Notes: generated by a model from the letters alone, not told the origin. DNA of 64,000 nucleotides from DASXVX01 sp036504075 (GCA_036504075.1 DASXVX010000057.1:62001-126000), one strand, 5' to 3'; counted from the first letter of the stretch, positions 34,699 to 43,962 are shown. Translations and numbers: made by a program.

Positions 34699-35305
34699 TG
34701 ACCACGCCATGTTTCGCAGCGGCATCCGCGTGCTACTGGAGCTACAAGAGGACTTTCAGGTTGTTGCTGAAGCGATGGATGGCCGGGATGCAGTCCGAAA
34801 AGCGCTGGAGACCCGGCCTGACATCGTGCTGATGGATATCTCCATGCCCGGCATGGACGGGCTGGCGGCCTGCGGTGAGATCAAGTCCGCTCGGCCTGAC
34901 ACCCGGATCATTCTGCTCACCCAGTATGAGAACCGGGAGTATATTCTCCCGGCCACCAAGTTGGGCGCCTCCGGGTACGTGTTGAAGCGGGCAGCGGCCG
35001 ACGAACTGGTCAACGCTATTCGCGTCGTTCACTCCGGCCGTGCATTCGTGGACCCGGCGGTGGCCCAGGTGATGATGGAGGAACTGCGCACGCCGTCGCA
35101 CACGGGTGTGGCCAGCCTTACCGAGCGGGAGCGCGAGGTCATGGTGCTCATGGCTCGCGGCAAGACCAACCAGGAAATCGCCACCGCACTGGGCATGAGC
35201 GTCAAAACCGTCGACTTTCATCGCGCCAACCTCATGCAGAAGCTGGGCCTTCAGTCCAGGGCGGACGTAGTTCGTTTGGCTGTCAAACAGGGTATTGTGG
35301 ACTAG
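34676..35305 (+). CDS. NarL/FixJ-type response regulator (module 1)
   Basis: A 209-residue protein with receiver domain ('ILLADDHAMFRSG', phosphoacceptor in 'IVLMDISMPGMDG', Lys in 'GYVLKRAA') and LuxR-type HTH ('LTEREREVMVLMARGKTNQE', 'SVKTVDFHRANLMQKLG'). The start is unusual: CTG 34676 lies 8 bases after a perfect AAGGAGG, overlaps the kinase gene by 23 bases, and gives exactly the length of the regulator of module 2. GTG 34667 is the alternative but lies inside the ribosome binding site. It should activate the FeS-NrfD-Mo operon starting at 35454. Confidence 0.9.
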   Translation: MIRILLADDHAMFRSGIRVLLELQEDFQVVAEAMDGRDAVRKALETRPDIVLMDISMPGMDGLAACGEIKSARPDTRIILLTQYENREYILPATKLGASGYVLKRAAADELVNAIRVVHSGRAFVDPAVAQVMMEELRTPSHTGVASLTEREREVMVLMARGKTNQEIATALGMSVKTVDFHRANLMQKLGLQSRADVVRLAVKQGIVD

Positions 35306-35358
35306 CCGTACCCAGAGATTCTCCGGGGTCAAATCCAGGAAGTCCGGCCCCTGCCTTT

Positions 35359-35389
35359 AGGAGGCCCCTCAGTTACTGAGGGGCCTCCT
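35359..35389 (+). terminator. Terminator between sensor genes and respiratory operon 1
   Basis: AGGAGGCCCCTCAG pairs with CTGAGGGGCCTCCT around three bases, followed by TTG. The structural operon therefore has its own promoter within 35390-35453. Confidence 0.75.
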
Positions 35390-35453
35390 TTGCTGTACCG
35401 TGTAGAAGAGGTTCCCTGCACCAATCATCCGTTCATGAAGGAGAGGGTGACAT

Positions 35454-36341
35454 ATGGAGAACGAGAAGGGCGGCTACGAGGCCGGACGCCGGGAGATCCT
35501 GGCGAAAGCCTTCGCCGCGGCGCTGACTGGTCTGGCGGCTGGCGCGGTCGTGGCCGGAAGCGGCGCGCTGGACACCGTCGCCGAAGCGCTGTCCAACGAG
35601 CCTACGCTAGTGCCAATCCCGAATTTGCCCCCTGCCGCAGCCGGCGAGAACCAGATTCTGCGGATGATGAACGACCTCCGGCGGGCGCTTGCCAAGCCTA
35701 TGGAGAAGCGGCACTGGGGCATGGTGATCGACCTGCGCAAGTGTGTCGGCTGCCAGGCCTGTACCGTGTCCTGCATCACCGAGAACAAGTTGCCCCCAGG
35801 TGTTGTCTACCGCCCGGTCATTACGGAAGAGAAAGGCCAGTTCCCCCACGTCGCCAAGACCTTCACCCCCCGGCCCTGCATGCACTGTGCGGAGCCGTCC
35901 TGTGTGCCGGTCTGCCCGGTCGGCGCCACGTTCAAGCGCCCCGACGGGATCGTCGCCATCGACTACGCGGCTTGCATCGGCTGCCGGTACTGCATCACCG
36001 CCTGCCCATACAACGCCCGGACTTTCGACTTCGGGGAGTTCAACGATGAAGGCGGCGAGATTCCGGCCTACGACAAGGTGGCATCCAAGGAGTATGGCGG
36101 CAGTTGGTCCCGGGCAGGCGATGCCTCTCCGGTCGGTAACGCCCGCAAGTGCACCTTCTGCGTCCACCGGATCGAGCAGGGCGAACTGCCGGCCTGTACC
36201 GTTTCCTGCATGGGGCGGGCCACCTACTTCGGCGATCTCAACGATCCGGAGAGCCTCATTCACGAACTGGTTGGCAAAGCCAATGCCACCCGCCTGAAGG
36301 AATCGGCCGGGACGAAGCCTGTCGTTTATTACTTGCAGTAG
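35454..36341 (+). CDS. Four-cluster [4Fe-4S] electron-transfer subunit, CISM operon 1
   Basis: A 295-residue protein. The N-terminus has a twin-arginine-like signal ('GRREILAKAFAAALTGLAAG'). Four ferredoxin-type groups follow: 'CVGCQACTVSC', 'CMHCAEPSCVPVCPVG', 'CIGCRYCITACPYN' and 'CTFCVHRIEQGELPACTVSC', giving 16 cysteines for four [4Fe-4S] clusters. It is the PsrB/ArrB/TtrB-type subunit that carries electrons between the NrfD membrane subunit and the Mo subunit outside the cytoplasm. It leads an operon with NrfD (15 bases downstream), the catalytic subunit and TorD. Confidence 0.95.
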   Translation: MENEKGGYEAGRREILAKAFAAALTGLAAGAVVAGSGALDTVAEALSNEPTLVPIPNLPPAAAGENQILRMMNDLRRALAKPMEKRHWGMVIDLRKCVGCQACTVSCITENKLPPGVVYRPVITEEKGQFPHVAKTFTPRPCMHCAEPSCVPVCPVGATFKRPDGIVAIDYAACIGCRYCITACPYNARTFDFGEFNDEGGEIPAYDKVASKEYGGSWSRAGDASPVGNARKCTFCVHRIEQGELPACTVSCMGRATYFGDLNDPESLIHELVGKANATRLKESAGTKPVVYYLQ

Positions 36342-36356
36342 GAGGAGGGAAGACGG

Positions 36357-37496
36357 ATGCGCTCGATCACTCGTACCGTGCTCGCCGTGATTTGGGCCGT
36401 CGCCTTGTTGGCAGGCGGCTACGCAATCGTGCTCCGACTGACCCAGGGCCACCGGCCCGCCGCCTACGGCAGCTATGTCGTCTGGGGTCTTGGCGTCGCC
36501 CAGTACATCTACTTCGTCGGCATCTCGGCCGGCGCGTACCTGCTTTCGACCCTGTACTATGCCTTCGGCGTCAAGAAGCTGGAAGCCGTGGCCCGGCCGG
36601 CTCTGCTGGTTGCCTGCGTGGGCCTGGCCGCCGGCCTGTTCTCCATCTGGGTGGACCTCGGCAAGATGGGCCGGGTCTTCTCGGTCTTCTTCCGGCCTAA
36701 CTTCCAGTCCATGATGGCCTGGATGATCTGGCTCTACACCGCCTACGGCGTTCTCCTGATCATCACCGGCTACCTGGCGCTCAAGGGAGACCGCCGGGTC
36801 CGCACCGCCGCCATTATTGGCGTGCCGCTGGTGGTCAGCTTCAGTGGGGGCGTCGGCGCCCTGTTTGCCACCCTCGAAGCCCGTCCGCTCTGGAACACGT
36901 CCCTCTATCCGGTCTTCTTTATCCTGGGTGCCCTGCTGAGTGCCGCCGGGCTCCTGATGCTACTGCTGGCCCTGCAGGACCGGGAGACTCCGGCCGTTGC
37001 CGAGGCCCTGGCCGTTCTGGGCAAGAGCGTGCTGCTGCTGCTGGCGCTGGACGTCCTCCTGGAGTGGGCCGAGTACTCCGTGGGACTCTGGTACGGCGTC
37101 GGCGGTGAGCAGGCCGCACTCAAGGAGATTCTCTTCGGCTCCTATTGGTGGGTCTTCTGGGTCGTGCACCTGCTGCTGGGCGTGGCCGTTCCGGCCCTCC
37201 TGCTGTTCCGGGGCTCACAGAACCGCACCAACCAAGCTATCGCCGGGTTCCTGGTCGTGGCCACCTACCTGGCCGTCCGCCTCAACCTGGTCATTCCCGG
37301 TCTCGTGACGCCGGAACTGAAGGGGCTTGAGACTTCGTACACCGGCACCCGCCTGGTCTTTACGTACAGCCCGTCGCTGTTTGAGTGGGGCATCTTCGCC
37401 TTTGCGGCAGCCGTCGCCGTTGGGCTCATCTGGGTCGGGTACCGCTACCTGCCCGTCACCACATCCGGCAGCCGGAAGGAGGAGAAGACAGCATGA
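36357..37496 (+). CDS. NrfD/PsrC-family quinol-oxidising membrane subunit, CISM operon 1
   Basis: A 379-residue protein with about nine or ten membrane helices and the family's early pattern 'GLGVAQYIYFVGISAGAYLL'. It exchanges electrons with the menaquinone pool and passes them to the ferredoxin subunit. It overlaps the catalytic gene by four bases (ATGA). It is longer than the module 2 counterpart (316) and has extra C-terminal helices, ending in a basic tail. Confidence 0.93.
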   Translation: MRSITRTVLAVIWAVALLAGGYAIVLRLTQGHRPAAYGSYVVWGLGVAQYIYFVGISAGAYLLSTLYYAFGVKKLEAVARPALLVACVGLAAGLFSIWVDLGKMGRVFSVFFRPNFQSMMAWMIWLYTAYGVLLIITGYLALKGDRRVRTAAIIGVPLVVSFSGGVGALFATLEARPLWNTSLYPVFFILGALLSAAGLLMLLLALQDRETPAVAEALAVLGKSVLLLLALDVLLEWAEYSVGLWYGVGGEQAALKEILFGSYWWVFWVVHLLLGVAVPALLLFRGSQNRTNQAIAGFLVVATYLAVRLNLVIPGLVTPELKGLETSYTGTRLVFTYSPSLFEWGIFAFAAAVAVGLIWVGYRYLPVTTSGSRKEEKTA

Positions 37497-40294
37497 ATTT
37501 CACGGAACTCCTGGAGCTTGGCATTTCCCGCCGCAGTTTCCTGAAGGTGACCGGCGTCACCGCCGGAGCGGGGGCGCTGGGCTCGGCAGGCCTCACCGCC
37601 CTCAAGCAGGCGTCCGCGGGAGGCAAGGGCCCGGAGGAGAAGGCGGTGACCACCGCCTGTGTCATGTGCCCGTCGGAGTGTGGCCTCAAGGTCAACCTGT
37701 CGGACGGCGTGGTCTCGGCGATCTACGGCAACCCCTACGTGCCGTTTAACAACGGCGTGGTCTGCGCCAAGGGCGCTTCCGGCGCTCAGATGGTCTACTC
37801 GCCTTACCGGATCAAGTACCCGATGCTGCGGGTGGGCGAGCGTGGTGAAGGCAAGTTCAAGCGCATCTCCTGGGACGAGGCGTTCGACCTCCTGGGCAAG
37901 AAGCTCACGGACATCAAGAAGCAGTATGGCCCTGAGTCCGTCATCATGGACGCAGGCGATGTGACTGACCGCGACAACTACTATCGGCTCTTCTTCGCCT
38001 TCGGCACCCCGCACTGCACGGAGCACGGCGCCATCTGCGATACGCCCCGGCGCCACGGGCCGAAGCTGATGTTTGGCGGGAAGCGCATTGAGCCGGACAT
38101 CATGCGGCCACTGCTGCTCCGCCAGCCGGACGGGTCGCTGAAGAACGACTACTCCTACAAGTCGAAGCTGATCATCTACGTCGGCTGGAACCCGTTTACC
38201 GCCACCCGCATCAACTACGAATCCCGGGGCACGGTGGAGGCCAAGCTGAACGGGGCGAAGATCGTCGTCGTCGACCCGGCGCTCACCAATACCGCCTCGA
38301 AGGCCGATACCTGGCTGCCCATCCGACCGGGCACCGACCCGGACCTCTTCGCGGCGATTCTGCGCTACATCCTGGAGAACGATAAGCAGGCCGATCCCAA
38401 CCGCAAGTACATCGACTGGTCCTTCAAGGATTGGAGCGTCGGCTGGGACGAGTTTGAAGCAGCGTTCCGCTCCTGGTGGGCCAAGACCGACCCGGTCAAC
38501 GGCAAGTCGTACTTCAGCCTGGACTGGGCGGCAGGCCGCTGCGGGCTGAAGCCGGAGCAGATTGCCGACCTGGCCCACCAGTTCGGCAGCACCAAGCCGG
38601 CGGCCCTCATCTGGGGCATGAACGGCACCGGCCACCACTACAACGGTTATGTGGCATCTATCATTGGCACGGCGCTCAACGTGATTACCGGCAACTTCGA
38701 CGTGCCCGGCGGTGCCATTGACACCGAGCTGACCAAGTCCAGCAAGGGCGGCAACGCCACCGGCAAGCAATTCCTCAAGCGGACCGTCAAGCGCACGGTG
38801 AACGGCAAGGAGATCGAGGGTACTCAGGATCAGCTCCATCTGGATTACTACGGTGATTGGCCGTCCGCCTGGGACGACGTGGTCGGCGATTATCCGCGGC
38901 GGTTTGAGGAGGGCGTCACGCTCCGGTACGGCCCCTTCAAGGGACACAAGTACCCGATCAAGGCGTTCTTCATGCGGACGGGCAACCCGGTCATTACCGG
39001 CTCGGAGACCACCACCTGGCAGAAGGCGCTGACCGCCAAGGATGACAAGGGCAACTACAAGGTGGACATGACCGTCTACATCGACACTCCGTTCCTGGAG
39101 AGCGGGATGTACGCTGACCTGGTGCTGCCTGAAGCGAGCTACCTGGAGCGTATCAGCCTTTCGGACATCTACCCGTCGCACCCGGTGCTCTACATGCGTG
39201 ATAAGGTCCTGCCGGCTTCCCTGCACGAGTCCAAGACGCCGTTCGAGATCATGATCGGCATCGCTCAGGCATTGGTAAAGAATGGCGACACCGATGTGAA
39301 GGCGGCGGACTTCTGGGACAAGTACAAGACCGAGGATGATTTCTGGGACGAGGCGATGGCACCCGCACCGGCGATGAAGAACGTCGGCACGCCGCTGCCC
39401 TATCCGCAGTACCCGGTGGGTTACAAGATCACCGGCACGCCTGACTCTCTGGAAGCCGGGCGGGTCACGATCGACGACAAGACCAAGGAAGTCAAGGGCG
39501 AACTGGTCACCGCCAAGTGGATGCGGGAGCACAACGGGGTGGCCGTCTGGCCGATGGCCTACCTGCGCTACCGGCATGACAGCGGCGGCATCCTGGGCAC
39601 GTCCTCGAAGAAGATCGAGTTCAAGTTCGCTCGCTACGACGGCTACAACAAGCTTATCGCCGACGCGGGTGTCACCCCGCCGGCGCTGAAGAATGCCGGC
39701 TTCGACAAGTATCCGCCCACCTTCTACTGGTTCGAGACCGTGTGGAACCCTTACACCAATCCGGCGTTTGCCAAGTATAAGGATGAGTTCCCGTTCCAGG
39801 TGATTTGCGGGCGGGTACATCATGCGATGTCGGGGACGCAAATGATCGACTACCTGGGCCGGATCAATTCCGAAGGGCTCTGGATGCCGCTGGGCGAGGC
39901 GAAGGAGTTCCAGGAAGTCGCCATGGGCGCTACCGGCGCTGAGAGCGTGGGCCGCAAGCGGAAGATTCCGGCCGGAACCTGGTCGATCGGTGTTATCCAA
40001 ATGAATGCCGGCGACGCCGCCAAGCTAGGGCTGGCCACTGGGGACCTGGTGGTATTGGAAAACCCGCTGGGCAAGAGCGTCAAGGGCCGCATCAATGCCA
40101 CGGAAACCATCCGGCCGGGCGTCCTCCGCATGGGCATGGGCACCGGCGGCCGCTTCAGCCCGGGCCTTGGCAAAACGACAGCCTTTAAGGACACCACCCC
40201 GAACCATAATCTGCTGATCGACCCGAAGGCCCACTCCCCCATCATGGGCATGCCCTGTTACGCAGACATGGTCGTCAAGATCCGGAAGGCATAG
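37493..40294 (+). CDS. Mo-bisPGD oxidoreductase catalytic subunit, CISM operon 1 (substrate unknown)
   Basis: A 933-residue DMSO-reductase-family protein with Tat signal 'ISRRSFLKVTGVTAGAGAL'. A [4Fe-4S] site is formed by Cys56, 59, 63 ('CVMCPSECG') and 91 ('VVCAKGASG'). The Mo ligand is Cys182 in 'GTPHCTEHGAICDTPRRHG', placing it with the polysulfide, thiosulfate, tetrathionate, arsenate and selenate reductase branch (Cys ligand). It is longer than ArrA or PsrA (about 760-860) and nearer TtrA or SrdA in size. Position +5 after the Mo Cys is Arg, not the Lys of ArrA. It is exported folded and reduces (or oxidises) an oxyanion, probably the ligand of the module 1 sensor. Confidence 0.92.
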   Translation: MNFTELLELGISRRSFLKVTGVTAGAGALGSAGLTALKQASAGGKGPEEKAVTTACVMCPSECGLKVNLSDGVVSAIYGNPYVPFNNGVVCAKGASGAQMVYSPYRIKYPMLRVGERGEGKFKRISWDEAFDLLGKKLTDIKKQYGPESVIMDAGDVTDRDNYYRLFFAFGTPHCTEHGAICDTPRRHGPKLMFGGKRIEPDIMRPLLLRQPDGSLKNDYSYKSKLIIYVGWNPFTATRINYESRGTVEAKLNGAKIVVVDPALTNTASKADTWLPIRPGTDPDLFAAILRYILENDKQADPNRKYIDWSFKDWSVGWDEFEAAFRSWWAKTDPVNGKSYFSLDWAAGRCGLKPEQIADLAHQFGSTKPAALIWGMNGTGHHYNGYVASIIGTALNVITGNFDVPGGAIDTELTKSSKGGNATGKQFLKRTVKRTVNGKEIEGTQDQLHLDYYGDWPSAWDDVVGDYPRRFEEGVTLRYGPFKGHKYPIKAFFMRTGNPVITGSETTTWQKALTAKDDKGNYKVDMTVYIDTPFLESGMYADLVLPEASYLERISLSDIYPSHPVLYMRDKVLPASLHESKTPFEIMIGIAQALVKNGDTDVKAADFWDKYKTEDDFWDEAMAPAPAMKNVGTPLPYPQYPVGYKITGTPDSLEAGRVTIDDKTKEVKGELVTAKWMREHNGVAVWPMAYLRYRHDSGGILGTSSKKIEFKFARYDGYNKLIADAGVTPPALKNAGFDKYPPTFYWFETVWNPYTNPAFAKYKDEFPFQVICGRVHHAMSGTQMIDYLGRINSEGLWMPLGEAKEFQEVAMGATGAESVGRKRKIPAGTWSIGVIQMNAGDAAKLGLATGDLVVLENPLGKSVKGRINATETIRPGVLRMGMGTGGRFSPGLGKTTAFKDTTPNHNLLIDPKAHSPIMGMPCYADMVVKIRKA

Positions 40295-40306
40295 GAGGAA
40301 ACCACG

Positions 40307-40972
40307 ATGCTAGAACTGCTGGGGTCCAGAGCCCAGGTGTACCGGCTGTTGCGGGACGCTTTCAGCTATCCGCTCTCTCAGGCGGTGCTCACGCAACTGG
40401 ACGCCCTGCAGCCGGATGACGGTGTCGCGCCGGAACTCCGCGAACCGCTGCTGGTCCTGCAGGGGGTTCTTCACGGCCCCCTCCAGGGGCCAGAGTTGGT
40501 CGAGCACCTGAACCTGGAGTACTCCCGGTTGATCGTAGGTCCCGGGTTGCCCCCGGCGCCACCCTTCGGCTCCTATTACCGGGATGCCGGGCACACTCTG
40601 TTTGGGCCGGAGACGCAGGCCGTGGCGCGGGCGTATCGTCAAGCGGGCTTCGAGCCGGGTGACCCGGGAACGCCGGCCGATCACATCGTGCTCGAACTGG
40701 ATTTCATGGCCGCTCTGGCCGACAGTTTTTTGGTGACCGTTACCGACCATCGTGAGGCTGAAGCGGTAGCGGTCCTGGATACGCAGCGGGGCTTTCTTCA
40801 AAACCACCTCCTGCCGTTGGGGGAGCGGTTTTCCGAAAGCCTTGCGCATGCCACTTCCCAGCCGTTCTTTACCGGGGTAGCGTCGCTGCTTTACAACTAC
40901 TTGACTCTGGATCTCGCCCTGCTTGGGGAGATTCAGAATCGGCTTGGAGCACGCAGTTACAGCCGCACTTGA
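40307..40972 (+). CDS. TorD/DmsD-family chaperone of Mo enzyme 1
   Basis: A 221-residue helical protein, 12 bases after the catalytic gene, with TorD-like features: 'LEYSRLIVGPGLPPAPPFGS' and 'PADHIVLELDFMAALADSFL'. These cytoplasmic chaperones bind the Tat signal and hold the apo-enzyme until the molybdenum cofactor is inserted. It closes respiratory operon 1. Confidence 0.88.
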   Translation: MLELLGSRAQVYRLLRDAFSYPLSQAVLTQLDALQPDDGVAPELREPLLVLQGVLHGPLQGPELVEHLNLEYSRLIVGPGLPPAPPFGSYYRDAGHTLFGPETQAVARAYRQAGFEPGDPGTPADHIVLELDFMAALADSFLVTVTDHREAEAVAVLDTQRGFLQNHLLPLGERFSESLAHATSQPFFTGVASLLYNYLTLDLALLGEIQNRLGARSYSRT

Positions 40973-41033
40973 CGCTCCAGGCCGAGCAGGCGGCACCTGA
41001 TCGGTTGACCAGTCTTGGAGTTGGTCAAACAGA

Positions 41034-41065
41034 AAGAGCCCTCACCTGTACGGTGTTGGGCTCTT
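41034..41065. terminator. Bidirectional terminator between operon 1 and the ars operon
   Basis: AAGAGCCC and GGGCTCTT bracket an inner CACC/GGTG pairing. The minus-strand side is followed by a T-rich tract, suiting the convergent arsA gene, and the plus side serves torD 1. Confidence 0.7.
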
Positions 41066-41096
41066 CTTCATGCGCAATAAGTTTCATCCGGAGCGG

Positions 41097-42851
41097 CTAC
41101 GCCCGCAGGAACTGGACCAGGCGGTCGGGGCCCACGGGTTCTTCCGGCTGCCAGGGCACCAGGGCACAGCGGGCAGGCGGTTCCCCGTGGACCCGCCGGA
41201 TAAAGGGCAGCTCCTGAGCGGCCCGTCGCAGAAGCAAAGGGTCCGCGGTCCCGCTGGCGAGCAGACTCTGATTGATGACCCAACCGTACGGTTCAATCCC
41301 GGCCCGCCGCAAGTCGGCCTGCAGCCGTTCGGCTTCGTAGACCGGGGTAGCCTCCGGCAGCGTGACCAGCAGAATCCGCGTGTACGCCGGGTCACGCAGG
41401 CGAGGGAGCAGCCTGCGGACGGAGTCCGGGCTGTGGTCGGTCCGCTTGCTGACCTCGTGGTGATACGCCTCGGCTGCATCCAGCAGCAGAATCGTGTGGC
41501 CGGTCGGTGCCGTGTCCAGGATGACGAACCGGCCGGCACCCTGGTCGACCATCGCAGCGAACGCCCGGAACACGGCGATCTCTTCGGTGCACGGGGACCG
41601 CAAATCCTCCTCCAGCAGGGCTCTGCCGGCCGCATCCAGGTCCTGTCCGGCGGTGCGGAGCACTTCGGCCGAATAGGTCTGGACCTCGACTTTGGAATCG
41701 ATCCGACTGACCTCCAGTCCCGGCACGGTCCCGCCTACGGTCGCGGCGAGATGGGCCGCGGGGTCGGTGGTCGAGAGGTGCACGCTGTGGCCACGCCGGG
41801 CGAGTTCAACGGCAATCGCCGCGGCAACGGTGGTCTTGCCGACGCCACCTTTTCCCATGGTCATGATCACGCCGCTGCCCTGTTGGGAAAGGGCGTCAAC
41901 CAGGTGAATCAAGGCGGGCGGCAGCGACGAGCGGGCGACGCTTGCCCGGCCGGCCGGTGCACCGGGTTCGGCCGGAGACAGCAGCGTGCGCAGCGCGTCG
42001 ACACCGATCAAGGATCTGGGGACCAGCGGGATTTCGGTTCGGGGAATGGACGCCAGCCGGGCGGGCATGTCGTCCAGCGCGGCACGGCTGCGTTCCGCCA
42101 TGGCCCGGGCGATGGGATCACCGTCCCTCTGCGCGTGGAAGATGCCGTTCAGCAGCAGGCGCTGGTTCCGCACGCCCAGTTCGACCAGTTCCCGACCGGC
42201 GCGGTCCGCCTCGACTAGTGCCGAGCGTTCCGGACGGCTGACCAGCAGCAACGTTGTCAGCGCCGGGTCGGACAGTGCCTGCACAGCAGCGAAGTAGAGG
42301 TCCCGCTGTGGCTGCAATCCCGCCAGCGGCCCCAGGCAGGAGGCGCCGTGCGTATTGGTATCGATGAAGCCCTGCCAGGCGCTTGGGAGGGAGAGGAGCC
42401 GCAGGGTATGACCGGTGGGCGCGGTGTCAAAGACCACGTGGTCAAAGTCCGCGGTGGCGCCCCGGTTGCCCAGCAGCCGGGCAAACTCGTCAAACGCTGC
42501 GATCTCCATGGTGCAGGCGCCGGAGAGCTGTTCTTCCATGCTGGCGACGGCGGCCTGGGGCAGAATGCCGCGATAGGGGCCGACCACTTGCTCCCGGTAC
42601 GCGGCGGCAGCGGCCTCCGGGTCGAGGTTTGCCGCCTGCAGCCCGGGCACCCCGGGCACGGCCTGCGGCTTGGGCCCGAGGGTCACCTGCAGGACATCGT
42701 CCAGATTCGAAGCGGGGTCGGTACTGACCAGCAGCACCCGCTGTCCCCGGTCGGCCAGGGCGATGGCGGTGGCGCAGGAAAGCGACGTCTTGCCGACACC
42801 GCCCTTTCCGGTGAAGAACAGATACCGGGTTGCCTGCTCTGCAAAGGACAT
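41097..42851 (-). CDS. arsA: Arsenical pump-driving ATPase ArsA
   Basis: A 584-residue double ATPase with two homologous halves. Walker A loops are 'GKGGVGKTS' (A1) and 'GKGGVGKTT' (A2), each followed by 'STDPA', and each half has 'DTAPTGHT'. The metalloid-site cysteines are present in 'SGACTMEIAAFDE', 'HGASCLGPL' and 'RSPCTEEIAVF', matching Cys113, 172 and 422 of E. coli ArsA. It binds As(III) handed over by ArsD and drives an efflux pump at the membrane. No arsB is present here, so ACR3 at 27 kb is the candidate partner. The start is ATG 42851 with GAGGTGA upstream. Confidence 0.96.
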   Translation of the reverse strand: MSFAEQATRYLFFTGKGGVGKTSLSCATAIALADRGQRVLLVSTDPASNLDDVLQVTLGPKPQAVPGVPGLQAANLDPEAAAAAYREQVVGPYRGILPQAAVASMEEQLSGACTMEIAAFDEFARLLGNRGATADFDHVVFDTAPTGHTLRLLSLPSAWQGFIDTNTHGASCLGPLAGLQPQRDLYFAAVQALSDPALTTLLLVSRPERSALVEADRAGRELVELGVRNQRLLLNGIFHAQRDGDPIARAMAERSRAALDDMPARLASIPRTEIPLVPRSLIGVDALRTLLSPAEPGAPAGRASVARSSLPPALIHLVDALSQQGSGVIMTMGKGGVGKTTVAAAIAVELARRGHSVHLSTTDPAAHLAATVGGTVPGLEVSRIDSKVEVQTYSAEVLRTAGQDLDAAGRALLEEDLRSPCTEEIAVFRAFAAMVDQGAGRFVILDTAPTGHTILLLDAAEAYHHEVSKRTDHSPDSVRRLLPRLRDPAYTRILLVTLPEATPVYEAERLQADLRRAGIEPYGWVINQSLLASGTADPLLLRRAAQELPFIRRVHGEPPARCALVPWQPEEPVGPDRLVQFLRA

Positions 42852-42882
42852 CTGGGTCACCTCGTTTGAACGACCATGCACC

Positions 42883-43467
42883 TTAACAGCAGCCCTTAGA
42901 CTTGGTCACCGGCAACTCTTCGCCGGGGCCCGCACTGGCGGAGGTGTTCAGGTAGCGGGTCGCCAATTGCAGCACAAGCTTGGCCGGCTGTTCTTTTACG
43001 GCCTGCGCCATCTGGACGGCCAGCCACATGTCTGCTTTCGCGACGCCCAGCTTGTGCGCCCGGTCATAATGAGCCCGGAAGCATGGCTCACAATTGGCAG
43101 CGACGGCGGCGCCAATGGCTACGAGTTCCGCCACCGCCGGGGTGAACAGCGAAGGCGCGGCGTCGTCTTCCAGTCCGAGGCGGGTGGCCAGTTCAGCCCG
43201 GGTTGGGTAAGCCCCCTCAAAGGCCATCTGACCGTCGATGACGACCAGTGGGAGGATGTCGATTCCCCGCTCGAGGGCCTCGCGCACCAGTCCGTTAGCG
43301 GTGAAGGCCTGAGGCTGCTGTGACAGGTTGTTCCGCTCCACCTCGACGCCATGCTCCTTGAGCCACTCCACATCCGCGGAAAAGCGGATCAGAACCGGGT
43401 CGACACTGGGACCGCAGACACCGGTAGCGCAGCACATGGCTGGTTCGAAAACCTGGACTTGCGACAC
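42883..43467 (-). CDS. arsD: ArsD-AhpD fusion: As(III) metallochaperone joined to a carboxymuconolactone-decarboxylase-like domain
   Basis: A 194-residue protein. Residues 1-105 are ArsD, with the As(III)-binding triad Cys12, Cys13 and Cys18 ('MCCATGVCGP') and 'ALERGIDILPLVVIDGQMAF'. Residues 108-175 are an AhpD/CMD-type helical domain with the redox motif 'NCEPCFRAHYDRAHKLG' (CxxCxxxH at 126-133). The protein ends in a vicinal pair 'KSKGCC'. Ordinary ArsD has about 120 residues and no such domain. It lies between the zinc-binding-like gene and arsA in one operon. ArsD delivers As(III) to ArsA; the added thiol domain could reduce or recharge it. Confidence 0.9.
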   Translation of the reverse strand: MSQVQVFEPAMCCATGVCGPSVDPVLIRFSADVEWLKEHGVEVERNNLSQQPQAFTANGLVREALERGIDILPLVVIDGQMAFEGAYPTRAELATRLGLEDDAAPSLFTPAVAELVAIGAAVAANCEPCFRAHYDRAHKLGVAKADMWLAVQMAQAVKEQPAKLVLQLATRYLNTSASAGPGEELPVTKSKGCC

Positions 43468-43473
43468 GGCAAA

Positions 43474-43962
43474 TCACTCCTTTGGGTCAGACTCTTCGGG
43501 GACCATGTCCGCGACGTATGCGGCCACAGCCTCAGCGTACCCATCAATTTCGGAACGGGGCAGGTCAAAGACCTCGAAGCACTTGTTCCGGTCGAACGTG
43601 TAGAGTTCGCTTGCCTGAACCACGCTAGTCTGAAGATCGGGAAACCTGGTCCGGAGGATTTCGGTCGCGCACTGCAGGGGACAGCCCTCGATGGCGATAA
43701 CCTCTGGTGCCCGACCGATCAGGTCTGCCATGCCGGAGTCAGCGGTGGTCGCATCTCCCAGGCAGATTCTGACGAAATGTTCCCGGTCAAGCCGGTACGC
43801 CAGGATGTTTGCCGCAACCCTTGCCACCTCGCCCTTGAGGCATGCTCCTTCACAGGCCACCACAGCCCGCTTCGGGCTGTGGGCCATTTCCTGCTTCACG
43901 TACCGTGCCGCATCCGCGCACACCCGTTGCCTTTGTGTGCCGGCGGCGTGCGAACAGCTCAT
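43474..43962 (-). CDS. DGC-type putative zinc-binding protein, first gene of the ars operon
   Basis: A 162-residue soluble protein with spaced cysteines: 'VVACEGACLKGEVARVAANI', 'VRICLGDATTAD' and 'VIAIEGCPLQCATEILR'. This pattern matches the 'DGC' putative zinc-binding family. ATG 43962 has GGAGGG 6 bases upstream and the gene ends 6 bases before arsD. Biochemical function of the family is unknown to me; the conserved Cys may bind As(III) or Zn(II). Confidence 0.75.
   Translation of the reverse strand: MSCSHAAGTQRQRVCADAARYVKQEMAHSPKRAVVACEGACLKGEVARVAANILAYRLDREHFVRICLGDATTADSGMADLIGRAPEVIAIEGCPLQCATEILRTRFPDLQTSVVQASELYTFDRNKCFEVFDLPRSEIDGYAEAVAAYVADMVPEESDPKE

Noticed and set aside
37445..40000. 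851-residue reading frame on the minus strand
   Set aside because: It mirrors the Mo catalytic subunit exactly, has no recognisable domain, and reflects high-GC codon bias on the opposite strand.
37493..40294. Naming the Mo subunit arrA, ttrA or srdA
   Set aside because: Cys ligation and operon layout fit several reductases, and the residues I can compare do not single one out; a symbol would overstate the evidence.
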